DNA of 64,000 nucleotides from Vibrio sp. Isolate34 (GCF_022397915.1 NZ_JAKEUO010000002.1:124001-188000), one strand, 5' to 3'; positions 27,812-37,738 are shown, numbered from the stretch's first letter. A program made the numbers and translations. The notes: generated by a model from the letters alone, not told the origin.

Positions 27812-27838
27812 TAAAAGATCTTATCGTCTTGCCGATAA
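27812..27838 (+). promoter_or_regulatory. Sigma-28 (FliA) promoter of pomAB
   Basis: TAAAAGAT, an 11-base spacer and GCCGATAA. The -10 element matches the FliA consensus GCCGATAA exactly, and the -35 shares TAAA and the final T with TAAAGTTT. It lies about 50 bases before the pomA start. Motor genes are classic late flagellar (FliA) targets. Confidence 0.78.
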
Positions 27839-27886
27839 AAAGATTATCGTCGACATAGAGCTACAAAAAAGCATGAGGAGTGCTCA

Positions 27887-28651
27887 GTGGATTTAGCAAC
27901 CCTAATAGGTTTGATTGGTGGATTTGCCTTTGTAATCATGGCAATGATCCTAGGTGGAAGCCTCGGGATGTTCTATGACACGACATCCATTTTGATCGTG
28001 ATTGGTGGTTCAACATTTGTTGTTCTAATGAAGTTCACCATGGGGCAGTTCTTTGGTGCAACCAAAATTGCCGGCAAAGCATTTATGTTTAAAGCCGATG
28101 AGCCTGAAGATCTGATCGCGAAAGTGGTTGAGATGGCAGACGCTGCTCGTAAAGGTGGCTTCCTAGCACTTGAAGAGATGGAGATCAGCAACAGCTTCAT
28201 GCAAAAGGGCATCGACTTATTGGTAGATGGCCATGATGGTGATGTGGTGCGTGCTGCACTGCAAAAAGACATCGCATTAACAACAGAACGTCACGAACAG
28301 GGCGCGAAAGTGTTTTCTGCATTCGGTGATGTTGCCCCAGCAATGGGTATGATTGGTACCTTAGTTGGTCTGGTAGCCATGCTTTCGAACATGGATGATC
28401 CTAAAGCGATCGGTCCTGCGATGGCGGTGGCACTTTTAACCACACTGTATGGTGCGATTCTTTCGAACATGGTGTTCTTCCCAATTGCGGACAAACTTGC
28501 GCTGCGCCGTGACCAAGAGACACTCAACCGTCGTTTGGTGATGGATGGCGTGTTAGCGATTCAAGATGGCCAGAACCCAAGAGTTATTGATGGTTACCTC
28601 AAGAGCTACCTGAACGAAGGTAAGCGTACGATTGATGGTGAACCGGCGTAA
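27887..28651 (+). CDS. pomA: Sodium-driven flagellar motor stator protein PomA
   Basis: Inner-membrane stator subunit that, with PomB, converts sodium flow to torque on the polar flagellum. 254 residues, nearly collinear with Vibrio alginolyticus PomA. Four membrane segments are visible (about 4-24, 30-50, 150-170 and 180-205); the cytoplasmic loop carries charged residues that contact FliG, and VAPAMGMIGTLVGLV is in the third membrane helix. The start is a GTG with GAGGAG upstream. pomB follows at 12 bases. Confidence 0.97.
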   Translation: MDLATLIGLIGGFAFVIMAMILGGSLGMFYDTTSILIVIGGSTFVVLMKFTMGQFFGATKIAGKAFMFKADEPEDLIAKVVEMADAARKGGFLALEEMEISNSFMQKGIDLLVDGHDGDVVRAALQKDIALTTERHEQGAKVFSAFGDVAPAMGMIGTLVGLVAMLSNMDDPKAIGPAMAVALLTTLYGAILSNMVFFPIADKLALRRDQETLNRRLVMDGVLAIQDGQNPRVIDGYLKSYLNEGKRTIDGEPA

Positions 28652-28663
28652 GAGGAGTTTAAG

Positions 28664-29611
28664 ATGGATGAAGAGAATCCATGTAAATGTCCTCCTCCGG
28701 GGTTACCTCAATGGATGGGGACATTTGCTGACTTGATGTCACTGCTGATGTGTTTCTTCGTACTGCTGCTCTCATTCTCTGAGATGGACGTACTGAAGTT
28801 CAAACAGATTGCGGGTTCGATGAAGTTTGCGTTTGGTGTACAAAACCGCTTAGAAGTAAAAGACATCCCGAAAGGGACCAGCATCATTGCACAAGAGTTT
28901 CGCCCTGGTCGTCCAGAGCCGACACCGATTGATGTGATCATGCAGCAAACCATTGATATTACTCAGCAGACGCTGGAATTTCATGAAGGTGAATCTGAGC
29001 GTGCTGGTGGCACCATGCGTGACCAAGGCAAGATGACCGGAGGCAAGTCGCCAGAGGTTTCGACTCACGACAACCAAAACTCTGAGTCAGACCAACAGCA
29101 ACAGCAAGCTGAAGCTCAATCACAAGAGATGGAAACCTTGATGGAGAGCATCAAGAAGGCGTTGGAAAGAGAAATAGACCAAGGCGCGATTGAGGTGGAA
29201 AATCTCGGTCAGCAGATTGTGATTCGAATTCGTGAGAAGGGCGCATTTCCATCGGGTTCTGCTTTCTTACAGCCTAAGTTCCGACCTCTGGTTAGACAGG
29301 TGGCTGAACTGGTGAAAGATGTTCCGGGTATTGTTCGAATCTCAGGGCACACCGATAACCAACGTCTTGATTCTGAGCTGTATCGCTCGAATTGGGATCT
29401 ATCATCTCAGCGAGCCGTATCTGTTGCTCAAGAGATGGAAAAGGTTCGCGGATTCTCTCATCAACGCTTGAGAGTACGTGGCATGGCCGATACCGAGCCA
29501 GTAGAACCGAACGATACTGAATGGCAACGCAGCCTAAACCGCCGCGTAGAGATCAGCATCATGCAGGGCGAGCCGCTATACAGTGAAGAAGTCCCAGCTA
29601 TCTCTCAATAG
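28664..29611 (+). CDS. pomB: Sodium-driven flagellar motor stator protein PomB
   Basis: 315 residues. The single membrane helix (about 18-41) contains D23 in WMGTFADLMS, equivalent to the sodium-binding D24 of V. alginolyticus PomB. A plug/linker region follows, including a glutamine-rich stretch around 140-150. The C-terminal OmpA-like domain (about 190-300) has the peptidoglycan-binding SGHTDNQRLDSELYRSNWDLSSQRA motif that anchors the stator to the wall. It is co-transcribed with pomA, and a strong terminator follows. Confidence 0.97.
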   Translation: MDEENPCKCPPPGLPQWMGTFADLMSLLMCFFVLLLSFSEMDVLKFKQIAGSMKFAFGVQNRLEVKDIPKGTSIIAQEFRPGRPEPTPIDVIMQQTIDITQQTLEFHEGESERAGGTMRDQGKMTGGKSPEVSTHDNQNSESDQQQQQAEAQSQEMETLMESIKKALEREIDQGAIEVENLGQQIVIRIREKGAFPSGSAFLQPKFRPLVRQVAELVKDVPGIVRISGHTDNQRLDSELYRSNWDLSSQRAVSVAQEMEKVRGFSHQRLRVRGMADTEPVEPNDTEWQRSLNRRVEISIMQGEPLYSEEVPAISQ

Positions 29612-29651
29612 TATCGAGATCTGAGTTATATCGAGTGATTAAATAAACCAG

Positions 29652-29685
29652 AAAGCCCAACCTTATGATGAGGTTGGGCTTTTTC
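29652..29685 (+). terminator. Terminator after pomAB
   Basis: AAAGCCCAACCT and AGGTTGGGCTTT form a perfect 12-bp stem with a 7-base loop, then T run. Confidence 0.88.
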
Positions 29686-29949
29686 TTTTGTCCGTTAGTA
29701 CTTAGCTGATCATTGCTTTGTACATCCATCAAACTGTCGATAGTGAACAGAGGTGCTATTTTTAATAAGGCGCGTATTTATTACTGGTGCCCAAGCAAGC
29801 ACTCTTTTCCTTGTTTCACTTTCTCATGTATAATTCGCGCCCTTAGATTTAGATATGATCTACTCTTGCTTCAAGTGCTGTGTAAATTCTCTAATTTACT
29901 TGGCGAAGAGCCTTTTAAAAATTTTGAACATTAATGTTGTGAAAGTACT

Positions 29950-31398
29950 ATGAAATTTATTGTTAAGCCCCATCCGGAAATTTTTGTAAAAAGTGAATCG
30001 GTGCGTAAGCGCTTCACAAGGATTCTAGAGTGCAACATTCGTAACGTTATTCAGCGTCGCTGTGAAAGTGTTGCGGTATTCAACCGTCGTGACCATATCG
30101 AAGTGACGTCTGAAAGTGACCAGTACTACACAGAAGTGTTAGAGGCTCTGACTCACACTCCAGGTATTCACCACTCACTTGAAGTTCAACAGTCTGAATT
30201 CAAAGACTTGCACGATATTTACGAGCAAGTACTAGAACGCAGCCGTGCTGACATTGAAGGTAAGACTTTCTCTGTTCGTGCTAAACGTCGTGGTAAGCAT
30301 GACTTTACGTCTATCGAACTAGAGCGCTACGTAGGCGGCGGTCTAAACCAAGCCGTTGAGTCAGCGAAAGTTCGACTTAAGAACCCAGACGTAACGGTTA
30401 AGGTTGAAGTGGCTAACGACAAACTTAACCAAGTACTGGCACGTCACAAAGGCCTTGGTGGTTTCCCTCTTGGTACTCAAGAAGACCTACTAAGCTTGAT
30501 CTCTGGTGGTTTCGACTCAGGCGTTTCAAGTTACCTGCACATCAAACGTGGTTCTAAAGTTCACTACTGTTTCTTCAATCTTGGTGGCCCTGCGCATGAG
30601 ATTGGCGTTAAGCAAGTGGCTCACTACCTATGGAACAAATACGGTTCTTCAGCAAAAGTGAAGTTCATCTCTGTAGATTTCGAACCGGTTGTTGCTGAGA
30701 TCCTGGAGAACGTAGAAGACGGCCAAATGGGCGTTGTTCTTAAGCGTATGTTCATGCGTGCTGGTGGTATGGTTGCAGAGCGTTTTGGTATTGAAGCGCT
30801 AGTAACAGGTGAAGCACTTGGTCAGGTTTCTAGCCAAACACTAACTAACCTTCGTCACATCGATAACGTGACAGATACGTTGATCCTTCGTCCTCTTATC
30901 AATTGGGACAAAGAAGACATCATCGACCTTTCTCGTATCATCGGTACTGAAGACTTCGCGAAAGTAATGCCAGAATACTGTGGTGTTATCTCTAAGAAGC
31001 CAACAGTGAAAGCGAAGAAAGGTAAACTAGAAGCAGAAGAAGCCAAGTTTAACTTTGAAGTGCTGGATCAAGTGATCGAGAACGCTCGTGTTATGGATAT
31101 TCGTGACATTGAGAAAGAGAGCCAAGAGCAAGCACCGGAAGTTGAACAAGTTCAGGCTGTTGCTGAGCACGCTATCGTTCTAGATATCCGTAGCCCAGAC
31201 GAAGAAGACGAAAGCCCACTAGAAATCGACGGTGTTGAAGTGAAACACCTACCTTTCTACAAGCTAGCGACTCAGTTTGGTGATTTAGACCAAGGTAAAG
31301 AGTACCTACTGTACTGTGACCGTGGTGTAATGAGCCGTCTGCAAGCACTTTACTTGCAAGAGCAAGGCTTCAAAAACGTTAAGGTTTACCGCCCATAG
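29950..31398 (+). CDS. thiI: tRNA 4-thiouridine sulfurtransferase ThiI with rhodanese domain
   Basis: Makes 4-thiouridine at position 8 of tRNA and, in enterobacteria, supplies sulfur for the thiamine thiazole. 482 residues: an N-terminal ferredoxin-like and THUMP domain (1-170), the adenylating PP-loop [11 protein letters not shown] near 180-190, C344 in [11 protein letters not shown], and a C-terminal rhodanese domain with C456 in YCDRGVMSR. Both cysteines of the persulfide relay are in their E. coli positions. It stands alone between pomAB and gcvB. Confidence 0.97.
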   Translation: MKFIVKPHPEIFVKSESVRKRFTRILECNIRNVIQRRCESVAVFNRRDHIEVTSESDQYYTEVLEALTHTPGIHHSLEVQQSEFKDLHDIYEQVLERSRADIEGKTFSVRAKRRGKHDFTSIELERYVGGGLNQAVESAKVRLKNPDVTVKVEVANDKLNQVLARHKGLGGFPLGTQEDLLSLISGGFDSGVSSYLHIKRGSKVHYCFFNLGGPAHEIGVKQVAHYLWNKYGSSAKVKFISVDFEPVVAEILENVEDGQMGVVLKRMFMRAGGMVAERFGIEALVTGEALGQVSSQTLTNLRHIDNVTDTLILRPLINWDKEDIIDLSRIIGTEDFAKVMPEYCGVISKKPTVKAKKGKLEAEEAKFNFEVLDQVIENARVMDIRDIEKESQEQAPEVEQVQAVAEHAIVLDIRSPDEEDESPLEIDGVEVKHLPFYKLATQFGDLDQGKEYLLYCDRGVMSRLQALYLQEQGFKNVKVYRP

Positions 31399-31733
31399 TT
31401 AGCCTTTGATGGTATGACTTCGGTCTGAGAACACATACGAAAAGCCGCTTACTGAAAAGTAAGCGGTTTTTTATTTATCGGTTGATTGTCACTCTGTTGT
31501 CGATAAAGTGATTTGATAGCCTCAATCGTGCGGTTTTTTGTCGTAAATACAAGGCTGTGTGATAAAAAGAATTTAGGTGAGAGTTGTTACCAAAATGCGC
31601 AATGAAGTGCTTATATTTGTATGCGTATGATTGTTTACGTAAGCAGGCGTTAAATTTTGTGATTAGAGTGAGAAAATAGTAAGGATTAATTAGCACAGCT
31701 ATTGATAAACTTGTTGTTACTTTTCTCTGGGCA
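31399..31733. other. Intergenic region between thiI and gcvB
   Basis: 335 bases. It holds the thiI terminator (31441-31476). The remainder is AT-rich and I see no promoter, frame or repeat that I can support. Confidence 0.5.
31441..31476 (+). terminator. Terminator after thiI
   Basis: CCGCTTAC, TGAAAA loop, GTAAGCGG, flanked by A and T runs. Confidence 0.8.
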
Positions 31734-31983
31734 TAAAAAAACACCGCCGTATAGGCGGTGTAAACAAATTTGACAGACAGGTCAAAATAAATACAGGAAG
31801 TATATGCCTCGTTTCAGGGTATAACTGCAACAAAACATTTGGTAGAACTCTACCCAACTCGAAAAGTACGAGTTTGCAAACACAACATCGCAGGAGCTAA
31901 GCCAATTGATTCTAGAGAGAATCAAGCCGTTCAGGCTAGCTGCTGCGGAATGAAATATAGAATTTCTCTGGCCGCTAGGCAAT
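31734..31983 (-). ncRNA. gcvB: GcvB small regulatory RNA
   Basis: Hfq-dependent RNA that represses amino-acid and peptide transporter messages. On the minus strand the region contains the G/U-rich seed GATGTTGTGTTTGC (about 31875-31889), then ACTTCCTGTA (31792-31801) and CCTGTCTGTC (31772-31781), in the same order as in E. coli GcvB. It ends in the hairpin ACACCGCC/GGCGGTGT (31741-31761) plus a seven-T tail. A perfect TATAAT (31990-31995) places the start near 31983. Divergent transcription from gcvA is the conserved arrangement. End points are estimates to a few bases. Confidence 0.88.
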
Positions 31984-32038
31984 GGACAAATTATAATGTT
32001 TCAGATAAAAAAAACTAATGCTTATTTAGAGAGTAACT

Positions 32039-32947
32039 ATGTCTCGTCGATTACCCCCATTAAACTCGTTAAGAGTGTTTGAAGCCGCTGCTCGACACTT
32101 GAGTTTTACGCGTGCTGCAGAAGAGTTGTTTGTTACTCAAGCTGCGGTTAGCCACCAGATAAAAGCACTTGAAGAATTCTTATCTTTGAAGCTTTTTCGT
32201 CGAAGAAACCGTTCTTTGTTGCTAACTGAAGAAGGGCAAAGCTACTTCTTAGATATCAAAGATATTTTCACGTCACTCGCAGAAGCCACTGACAAAGTGC
32301 TGGAGCGAAGTGAGAAGGGGGCATTGACCATCAGCTTACCACCAAGTTTTGCCATTCAGTGGTTAGTACCAAGGCTTGCCGACTTTAATCAGCAAGAACC
32401 TGATATCGATGTGCGAATAAAAGCCGTGGATATGGATGAGGGCTCGCTAACGGATGATGTCGACGTTGCTATCTATTATGGTCGAGGCAATTGGTCGGGA
32501 CTAAGAGCCGACAAGCTGTATCAAGAATATCTGATTCCGCTTTGTTCTCCTTCAGTGCTGCTAGGAACAAAACCATTAGAATATCTAAGTGATTTAGCAT
32601 GCCATACGCTTTTGCACGATACCTCTCGAAAAGATTGGAAACAGTTTGCTAAACAAAATGGTATCGACGGGGTTAACGTGAACCATGGCCCGATTTTCAG
32701 TCACTCAACCATGGTGCTTCAAGCGGCAGCTCACGGCCAAGGCATTGCATTGGGTAACAACGTTCTCGCCCAACCTGAAATAGAAGCGGGTCGCTTGATC
32801 GCGCCGTTTGATGAAGTGTTGGTGAGTAAGAATGCTTTCTATGTAGTGTGTCACGAGAAACAAGCCGACATGGGCCGAATCGCGACCTTCCGTGATTGGA
32901 TGCTGGCTAAAGCGCAAAGTGAACAAGAGGACTTGCTGGATGAATAA
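32039..32947 (+). CDS. gcvA: LysR-family glycine cleavage activator GcvA
   Basis: 302-residue LysR regulator that activates gcvTHP with glycine and gcvB, and is antagonised by purines through GcvR. The helix-turn-helix is at about 18-62 (SFTRAAEELFVTQAAVSHQIKALE); the rest is the type 2 periplasmic-binding co-inducer domain. RRLPPLNSLRVFEAAARHLSF at the N-terminus is typical of GcvA rather than other LysR types. Divergence from gcvB strongly supports the name. Its end overlaps the next gene by 8 bases. Confidence 0.92.
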   Translation: MSRRLPPLNSLRVFEAAARHLSFTRAAEELFVTQAAVSHQIKALEEFLSLKLFRRRNRSLLLTEEGQSYFLDIKDIFTSLAEATDKVLERSEKGALTISLPPSFAIQWLVPRLADFNQQEPDIDVRIKAVDMDEGSLTDDVDVAIYYGRGNWSGLRADKLYQEYLIPLCSPSVLLGTKPLEYLSDLACHTLLHDTSRKDWKQFAKQNGIDGVNVNHGPIFSHSTMVLQAAAHGQGIALGNNVLAQPEIEAGRLIAPFDEVLVSKNAFYVVCHEKQADMGRIATFRDWMLAKAQSEQEDLLDE

Positions 32948-33563
32948 CATCATTATTGATGGTGAAGACAACCCAATCACCTTTATCTTCGCACACGGCG
33001 CGGGTGCAGGTATGGACCATGAGTTCATGCAGTCGGTAGCCAAAGGATTAGCCTTTAAAGGGATACGAGTGATTCGTTTCAATTTCCCTTACATGATCAA
33101 GCGTGCTGAAGATGGCAAGCGTCGTCCACCTGATAGAGCCCCTAAGCTACTTGAAGCCTACCAAGAGATCATCGAACAATGCGATGCTGATAAGATTGTG
33201 ATTGGTGGTAAATCGATGGGGGGACGCATGGCGAGTCATTTGTCTGAACTGGATAAAGTGGCTGCGATGGCGTGTTTGGGCTTTCCTTTCCATCCACCGG
33301 GCAAACCAGAGAAGTACAAAGGCGAACATCTCTCTGAGTTAACTAAGCTGTGTCTTATTTTGCAAGGCGAGCGCGATACCTTTGGTAAGCGTGAAGAGTT
33401 TGCTGACTTCAATCTGTCGGATTCAATTCGTGTTGAATTTATTCCTGATGGCGACCACAGCTTCAAGCCGCGCAAGAGCTCTGGCTATACAGAACAACAG
33501 AACATCGCGTTAACCGTTGAAAAGCTATCCGCTTTTATCAAAGAGGTGTTGAATGAAAAGTAA
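32940..33563 (+). CDS. Alpha/beta hydrolase (KANL3/Tex30-like family)
   Basis: 207-residue alpha/beta hydrolase. FAHGAGAGMDHEFM (early oxyanion region), the nucleophile elbow GGKSMGGRMASHL near 83-95 with the catalytic serine, and GDHSF near 179 for the catalytic histidine are visible; ILQGERDTFG near 144 carries the acid. The substrate is unknown. Translation starts at the ATG overlapping the gcvA stop, and its end overlaps the next gene, so it belongs to a coupled gcvA-hydrolase-DUF423-rlmM set. Confidence 0.8.
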   Translation: MNNIIIDGEDNPITFIFAHGAGAGMDHEFMQSVAKGLAFKGIRVIRFNFPYMIKRAEDGKRRPPDRAPKLLEAYQEIIEQCDADKIVIGGKSMGGRMASHLSELDKVAAMACLGFPFHPPGKPEKYKGEHLSELTKLCLILQGERDTFGKREEFADFNLSDSIRVEFIPDGDHSFKPRKSSGYTEQQNIALTVEKLSAFIKEVLNEK

Positions 33564-33951
33564 GTATTTACTCACTTTCGCAGGCATTTCTGGTGCGATT
33601 GCTGTGATGCTTGGGGCATTTGCTGCACACGGTTTGAAAGCCATCTTGCCAGAGTATCTTTTGGGTGTGTTCGAGACGGGTGTTCAGTACCAGTTTATCC
33701 ATACTCTAGCGATATTGGCGTGTGGCGCTCTGCTACAGATGAAACTTGGCGCTAAATCACAAAAATATTTTTTCATTGCGGCAATTTGCTTTATCATCGG
33801 CATCCTTTGTTTTAGTGGCAGCCTTTATGGGCTAGCACTGACAGGAATAAAATGGTTTGGCCCTATAACACCGTTTGGTGGTCTACTATTTATCATTGGT
33901 TGGGGAGTCTTCTCCTTCGCTGCTTTGAATATAAAAGAGGTAACTCAGTGA
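33553..33951 (+). CDS. DUF423 family inner-membrane protein (YgdD-like)
   Basis: 132 residues with four membrane helices (about 5-25, 45-62, 70-90 and 98-120). GAFAAHGLK after the first helix and [18 protein letters not shown] are the DUF423 signature. E. coli YgdD belongs to this family and is likewise next to gcvA and rlmM. Function is not known. It overlaps both neighbours. Confidence 0.88.
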   Translation: MKSKYLLTFAGISGAIAVMLGAFAAHGLKAILPEYLLGVFETGVQYQFIHTLAILACGALLQMKLGAKSQKYFFIAAICFIIGILCFSGSLYGLALTGIKWFGPITPFGGLLFIIGWGVFSFAALNIKEVTQ

Positions 33952-35039
33952 AACACGTACTACTTTATTGTCGCTCTGGTTTTGAAAAAGAATGTGCTGG
34001 CGAAATTCAAGACAAGGCAACACAACTGGAAGTGTTTGGTTTTCCTCGCCTAAAGAACAATACAGGCTTTGTATTGTTTGAATGTTACCAAGCAGGTGAA
34101 GCAGATAAGTTGATCAAAGAGATCGACTTCCAGTCACTGATCTTTGCTCGTCAAATGCTAGCAGTAGCGGTTGAAATCAAAGACCTGCCAACCGATGACC
34201 GTATTTCTCCAATTCTTGAGGCGCTTTCTGAAAAAGAAGGCTTCCCACGTTGTGGCGATATTCGTATCGAAACGCCAGATACAAACGAAGCAAAAGAGCT
34301 ATTGAAGTTCTGCCGTAAGTTTACCGTGCCAATGCGTCAAGCAATGCGTGGCAAAGGCTTGATGACGGCGAAGGACAATGCTAAGAAGCCAGTACTGCAC
34401 TTGTGCTTCATCGCTCCGGGTCACTGCTTTGTGGGTTACTCTTACCCATCGAACAACTCACAGTTCTTTATGGGCATTCCTCGTCTGAAATTCCCATCAG
34501 ATGCACCAAGCCGTTCTACATTGAAGCTAGAAGAAGCGTTCCACGTATTCATCCCTCGTGATGAGTGGGATGAGCGTCTGGCTCCGGGTATGTGGGGTGT
34601 TGATTTGGGTGCGTGTCCAGGTGGTTGGACTTACCAGCTGGTTAAGCGTTCGATGTTCGTTCACTGTGTTGATAATGGCATGATGGCAGACAGCCTAATG
34701 GAAACGGGCCAGATTAAGCATCACATGGTAGATGGCTTTAAGTTCGAACCAGACCGTAAAAACGTCACTTGGATTATCTGTGACATGGTTGAGAAGCCAG
34801 CTCGTGTTGCACACCTTATGGGTGAGTGGATCATCAAGGGTTGGGCACAAGAAGCACTATTCAACCTGAAACTGCCAATGAAAGGCCGTTACGATGAAGT
34901 ACTGCAGGATATCGAGAACCTAAAAGTGTTCCTTATTGAGAATAAAGTTAAGTTCAAGATGCAGGCTAAGCACCTTTACCACGATCGCGAAGAGATCACG
35001 GTTCATATCCAGTCGCTTTCAAACATCTCACCGCACTAA
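33948..35039 (+). CDS. rlmM: 23S rRNA 2'-O-ribose C2498 methyltransferase RlmM
   Basis: SAM-dependent methyltransferase that modifies cytidine 2498 in the peptidyl-transferase region of 23S rRNA. 363 residues with an N-terminal THUMP-type domain and a Rossmann methyltransferase domain; the SAM motif is [15 protein letters not shown] near 219-233. The start is a GTG in the GTGA overlap with the previous stop. An upstream open extension in the same frame overlaps the DUF423 gene and is not used. Confidence 0.96.
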   Translation: MKHVLLYCRSGFEKECAGEIQDKATQLEVFGFPRLKNNTGFVLFECYQAGEADKLIKEIDFQSLIFARQMLAVAVEIKDLPTDDRISPILEALSEKEGFPRCGDIRIETPDTNEAKELLKFCRKFTVPMRQAMRGKGLMTAKDNAKKPVLHLCFIAPGHCFVGYSYPSNNSQFFMGIPRLKFPSDAPSRSTLKLEEAFHVFIPRDEWDERLAPGMWGVDLGACPGGWTYQLVKRSMFVHCVDNGMMADSLMETGQIKHHMVDGFKFEPDRKNVTWIICDMVEKPARVAHLMGEWIIKGWAQEALFNLKLPMKGRYDEVLQDIENLKVFLIENKVKFKMQAKHLYHDREEITVHIQSLSNISPH

Positions 35040-35076
35040 TATTTACGTTAGTGCCAGCCTCAGTATCGAGATAAAG

Positions 35077-35103
35077 AAAATGCTCCTTTAAGGGGCATTT
35101 TTT
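35077..35103 (+). terminator. Terminator after rlmM
   Basis: AAAATGCTCC and GGGGCATTTT form a stem with one wobble pair, then T. Confidence 0.72.
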
Positions 35104-35131
35104 GTACCTGTAGTTTCTACATAATAGATAG

Positions 35132-35905
35132 CTAAGCGTTTGCTTCGTAACGAATATCTTGCAGGTTAAAACCTAAATCGATGTCTGTTTTCAAAGCCGA
35201 AACCAGCTTACATACGCGAGCTGACTCGATGTGTTCATCGAACTTCTTACGATATTTCTTCGGAAGGTCTTCTGCTTGATAGGCGGTTTCAATATCTGGG
35301 TAGGTGGTTAATATCTCTTTTGCCGCTTTAGGGCCAACACCAGGGATCCCCGGCACTTGACTAGAGCTGACACCGGTTAAGCCCCAGTAATCTGCAAGTT
35401 GTTCAGGTTTAACGCCAAACTCCGCTTCGATAAAGGGCTTGTCTAACCAGCGATGTTGGAAGTAATCACGGATCTGTAATGTCGGTGATAGCAGTTGGCA
35501 GTAGCCTTTATCTGTAGAGATAATGGTGACGGTTTCTCCGTGGTCAGCCACTTTCTTTGCCAGCGTTGCCACTAAATCATCTGCCTCATCGCCATCTGAT
35601 AATAGTGAATCAATACCTAACTCCCACCAAGCTTGTTGGATCGCGTCAAGGCCCTTCATCAGTGGTTCTGGCATCGGTTTACGATTTTGTTTATAAGCTG
35701 GCAGTACTTCAGCGCGCCAGCCTCGGTCTTGTAGGTGATGATCAAAAACTGCGATGATGTGAGTTGGCTTAGACTCAGAAATAATTTTATTGAGCGTACG
35801 AGTTGTCGTGGTGATGGTTCTTGCTATATCGGTTGGATCCGGCTGAACAGAGTGCACGCGTCGGATGAGGTTTAAGGCATCGATAATAACAAGATGGATA
35901 GACAT
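35132..35905 (-). CDS. xni: Flap endonuclease Xni (ExoIX)
   Basis: 257-residue relative of the DNA polymerase I 5' nuclease domain that cuts 5' flaps. Acidic metal-site motifs VIIDALNLIRR (7-17), DEADDLVATLAKK and ISTDKGYCQLL are present, with the helix-hairpin-helix-like GIPGVGPKAAKEIL near 190. The C-terminal polymerase parts of PolA are absent, as expected. It is downstream of ppnN on the minus strand but separated by a terminator. Confidence 0.95.
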   Translation of the reverse strand: MSIHLVIIDALNLIRRVHSVQPDPTDIARTITTTTRTLNKIISESKPTHIIAVFDHHLQDRGWRAEVLPAYKQNRKPMPEPLMKGLDAIQQAWWELGIDSLLSDGDEADDLVATLAKKVADHGETVTIISTDKGYCQLLSPTLQIRDYFQHRWLDKPFIEAEFGVKPEQLADYWGLTGVSSSQVPGIPGVGPKAAKEILTTYPDIETAYQAEDLPKKYRKKFDEHIESARVCKLVSALKTDIDLGFNLQDIRYEANA

Positions 35906-35926
35906 AAGTTTCCACTAAATAGGCAA

Positions 35927-35950
35927 TAAAAAAGGGGCTGCTAGCCCCTT
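35927..35950 (-). terminator. Terminator of ppnN
   Basis: On the minus strand AAGGGGCT, AGC loop and AGCCCCTT are followed by six T. It separates ppnN from xni. Confidence 0.78.
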
Positions 35951-36064
35951 ATAGTAACGTATCACTTGGTGAGTTGAAACGTTAGCAACGTAAACGTCAT
36001 AACCTGATTAACTTTATGCCAGCCAATTGGTTATCTGTGACTTGGTTGCAATGAGTGAGTGTAA

Positions 36065-37429
36065 CTAATCGCTCGGCGCAATTTTATAACAAGGCACATA
36101 GTCAGTACCGCCCGGCAGTTTCATTCGATGCTGTTCAACAAAGTCATTCAGCAGTTGGTCCATTTTGGTCATTAGCTCTTTGTCACCATCGATAATGAAT
36201 GGGCCATGTTTTTCGATCTCTAGAATCCCTTCAGCTTTGACGTTACCTGCCACTATGCCTGAGAACGCTTTACGTAAATTCGCTGCTAGGCTCTCTGTTT
36301 TTTGGTCCATGTGCAGGTCGAGCGCTGCCATAGACTCATGAGTAGGGTCGAACGGCAGTTGGAACTCTGGCTCAATATGCAGTGACCAGTTGTAGCTGTA
36401 CGCATCACCGGTCTCTTTACGGTGAGAGCGCACATCTGGCATCGCTTGTTTCATGATCTTCGCAGCGCGTGCTGGATCGTCAATCACGATCTCATAATGT
36501 TTCTGTGCATCAGGCCCTAGAGTTTCACCAATGAACTTATCGATTGAGCGGAAGTAAGCTTCGCTCTCTTTTGAACCAGTTAACACAATCGGCATTGGTT
36601 GTTCAGCGTTATTCGGATGCATCATGATCCCTAAGATGTACAATAGCTCTTCGGCAGTACCGGGGCCGCCCGGGAAAATGATGATGCCATGTGCCATACG
36701 AACAAACGCCTCAAGACGCTTCTCAATATCTGGCATGATCACCAGTTCGTTCACAATTGGGTTTGGTGGCTCAGCCGCAATGATCGAAGGCTCGGTAAGC
36801 CCTAGGTAACGGCGATCGGTGTAACGCTGTTTCGCGTGACCAATGGCAGCCCCTTTCATTGGACCCTCCATCGCACCCGGCCCACAACCAGTACAGATAT
36901 TCAGTTCACGCAGGCCAAGTTCATTACCGACTTCACGAGTGTATTGGTATTCACTGGCATTAATAGAATGACCACCCCAACATACAATCAGGTTAGGCTC
37001 GATGCCCGGAGTCAGCGCACCTGCGTTTCTCAAAATACCAAACACGAGGTTGGTGATGTGAGTGGCGTTGGTGAGGTTGAGCCTTTGGTTATCGGCCAAG
37101 TGCATGTTGACGTAAACAATGTCACGCAGCACTGAGAATAGGTGTTCTTGGATGCCCTTGATGATTTCACCATCAACAAAAGCATGCTCAGGAGGGTTGC
37201 TCAGTTCGAGCTTGATACCACGCTCACGGCGAACGACTTCGACATCGAACGACAGATACTTGTCGAGTAACTCTTTGGAGTTGTCTGTGTGGCTACCTGA
37301 GTTGAGTACTGCCAATGTACAGTTACGATACAGTTGGTACAGATCACTAGACGCGGTGTTCTTAAGGCGCTCAACCTCAAGTTGAGAGAGTAAATCCATG
37401 CTACCGGCAGGGCTGATATGAGTGATCAT
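36065..37429 (-). CDS. ppnN: Nucleotide 5'-monophosphate nucleosidase PpnN
   Basis: 454 residues, exactly the E. coli YgdH/PpnN length, and highly similar. It cleaves nucleoside monophosphates to base and ribose phosphate and in E. coli is stimulated by (p)ppGpp. The LOG-type Rossmann core has [16 protein letters not shown] near 195-210 and [12 protein letters not shown] near 260-271. The ATG at 37429 has a perfect AAGGAGG site; the frame extends 22 codons further but that part is not conserved. Confidence 0.95.
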   Translation of the reverse strand: MITHISPAGSMDLLSQLEVERLKNTASSDLYQLYRNCTLAVLNSGSHTDNSKELLDKYLSFDVEVVRRERGIKLELSNPPEHAFVDGEIIKGIQEHLFSVLRDIVYVNMHLADNQRLNLTNATHITNLVFGILRNAGALTPGIEPNLIVCWGGHSINASEYQYTREVGNELGLRELNICTGCGPGAMEGPMKGAAIGHAKQRYTDRRYLGLTEPSIIAAEPPNPIVNELVIMPDIEKRLEAFVRMAHGIIIFPGGPGTAEELLYILGIMMHPNNAEQPMPIVLTGSKESEAYFRSIDKFIGETLGPDAQKHYEIVIDDPARAAKIMKQAMPDVRSHRKETGDAYSYNWSLHIEPEFQLPFDPTHESMAALDLHMDQKTESLAANLRKAFSGIVAGNVKAEGILEIEKHGPFIIDGDKELMTKMDQLLNDFVEQHRMKLPGGTDYVPCYKIAPSD

Positions 37430-37738
37430 AGTGCCTCCTTGTTGAAAAGAGCAGGGGACGTTGACGTGACCCCCTGGCTCGAGAGTGAGAAGCAAACGTT
37501 GAAAGTGTTTGGTTAAGGGTGAGAGAGTTAACCAGACGAAACGGATACGACAGCGTTGCTTAATGGCTTATATAAACTTGCTTAAGAGCTCATATGCATT
37601 GGCTTAGGAGCGACTATGCAGCATTGCTTGCCAAGAATGCTTGTTAAGCGAATGTTAATCGTTAGCTTAGCAAACATTTAGGGAAATGGTATGTGATAAG
37701 TATTTGAAAAAATGAAATAAATTAAATCTAGGGTGGGT
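37430..37738. other. Intergenic region upstream of ppnN with tandem repeats
   Basis: 309 bases between the diguanylate cyclase gene and ppnN on the minus strand. It includes the imperfect repeats at 37556-37623. The ppnN promoter should be here; no clear terminator was seen after the cyclase gene. Confidence 0.5.
37556..37623. repeat. Three imperfect 22-24 bp tandem repeats
   Basis: Units at 37556-37577, 37578-37599 and 37600-37623 share TTGCTTAA-GAGC or TGGCTTAGGAGC followed by a C/TTATGCA-like end. A partial fourth copy (TTGCTTG) follows at 37624. Confidence 0.6.

Noticed and set aside
29713..29934. 73-codon frame upstream of thiI
   Set aside because: No ribosome site or recognisable protein features; it is probably the thiI promoter and leader region.
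31782..31982. 66-codon minus-strand reading frame
   Set aside because: It lies inside the GcvB RNA and has no ribosome site; the RNA motifs explain the conservation.
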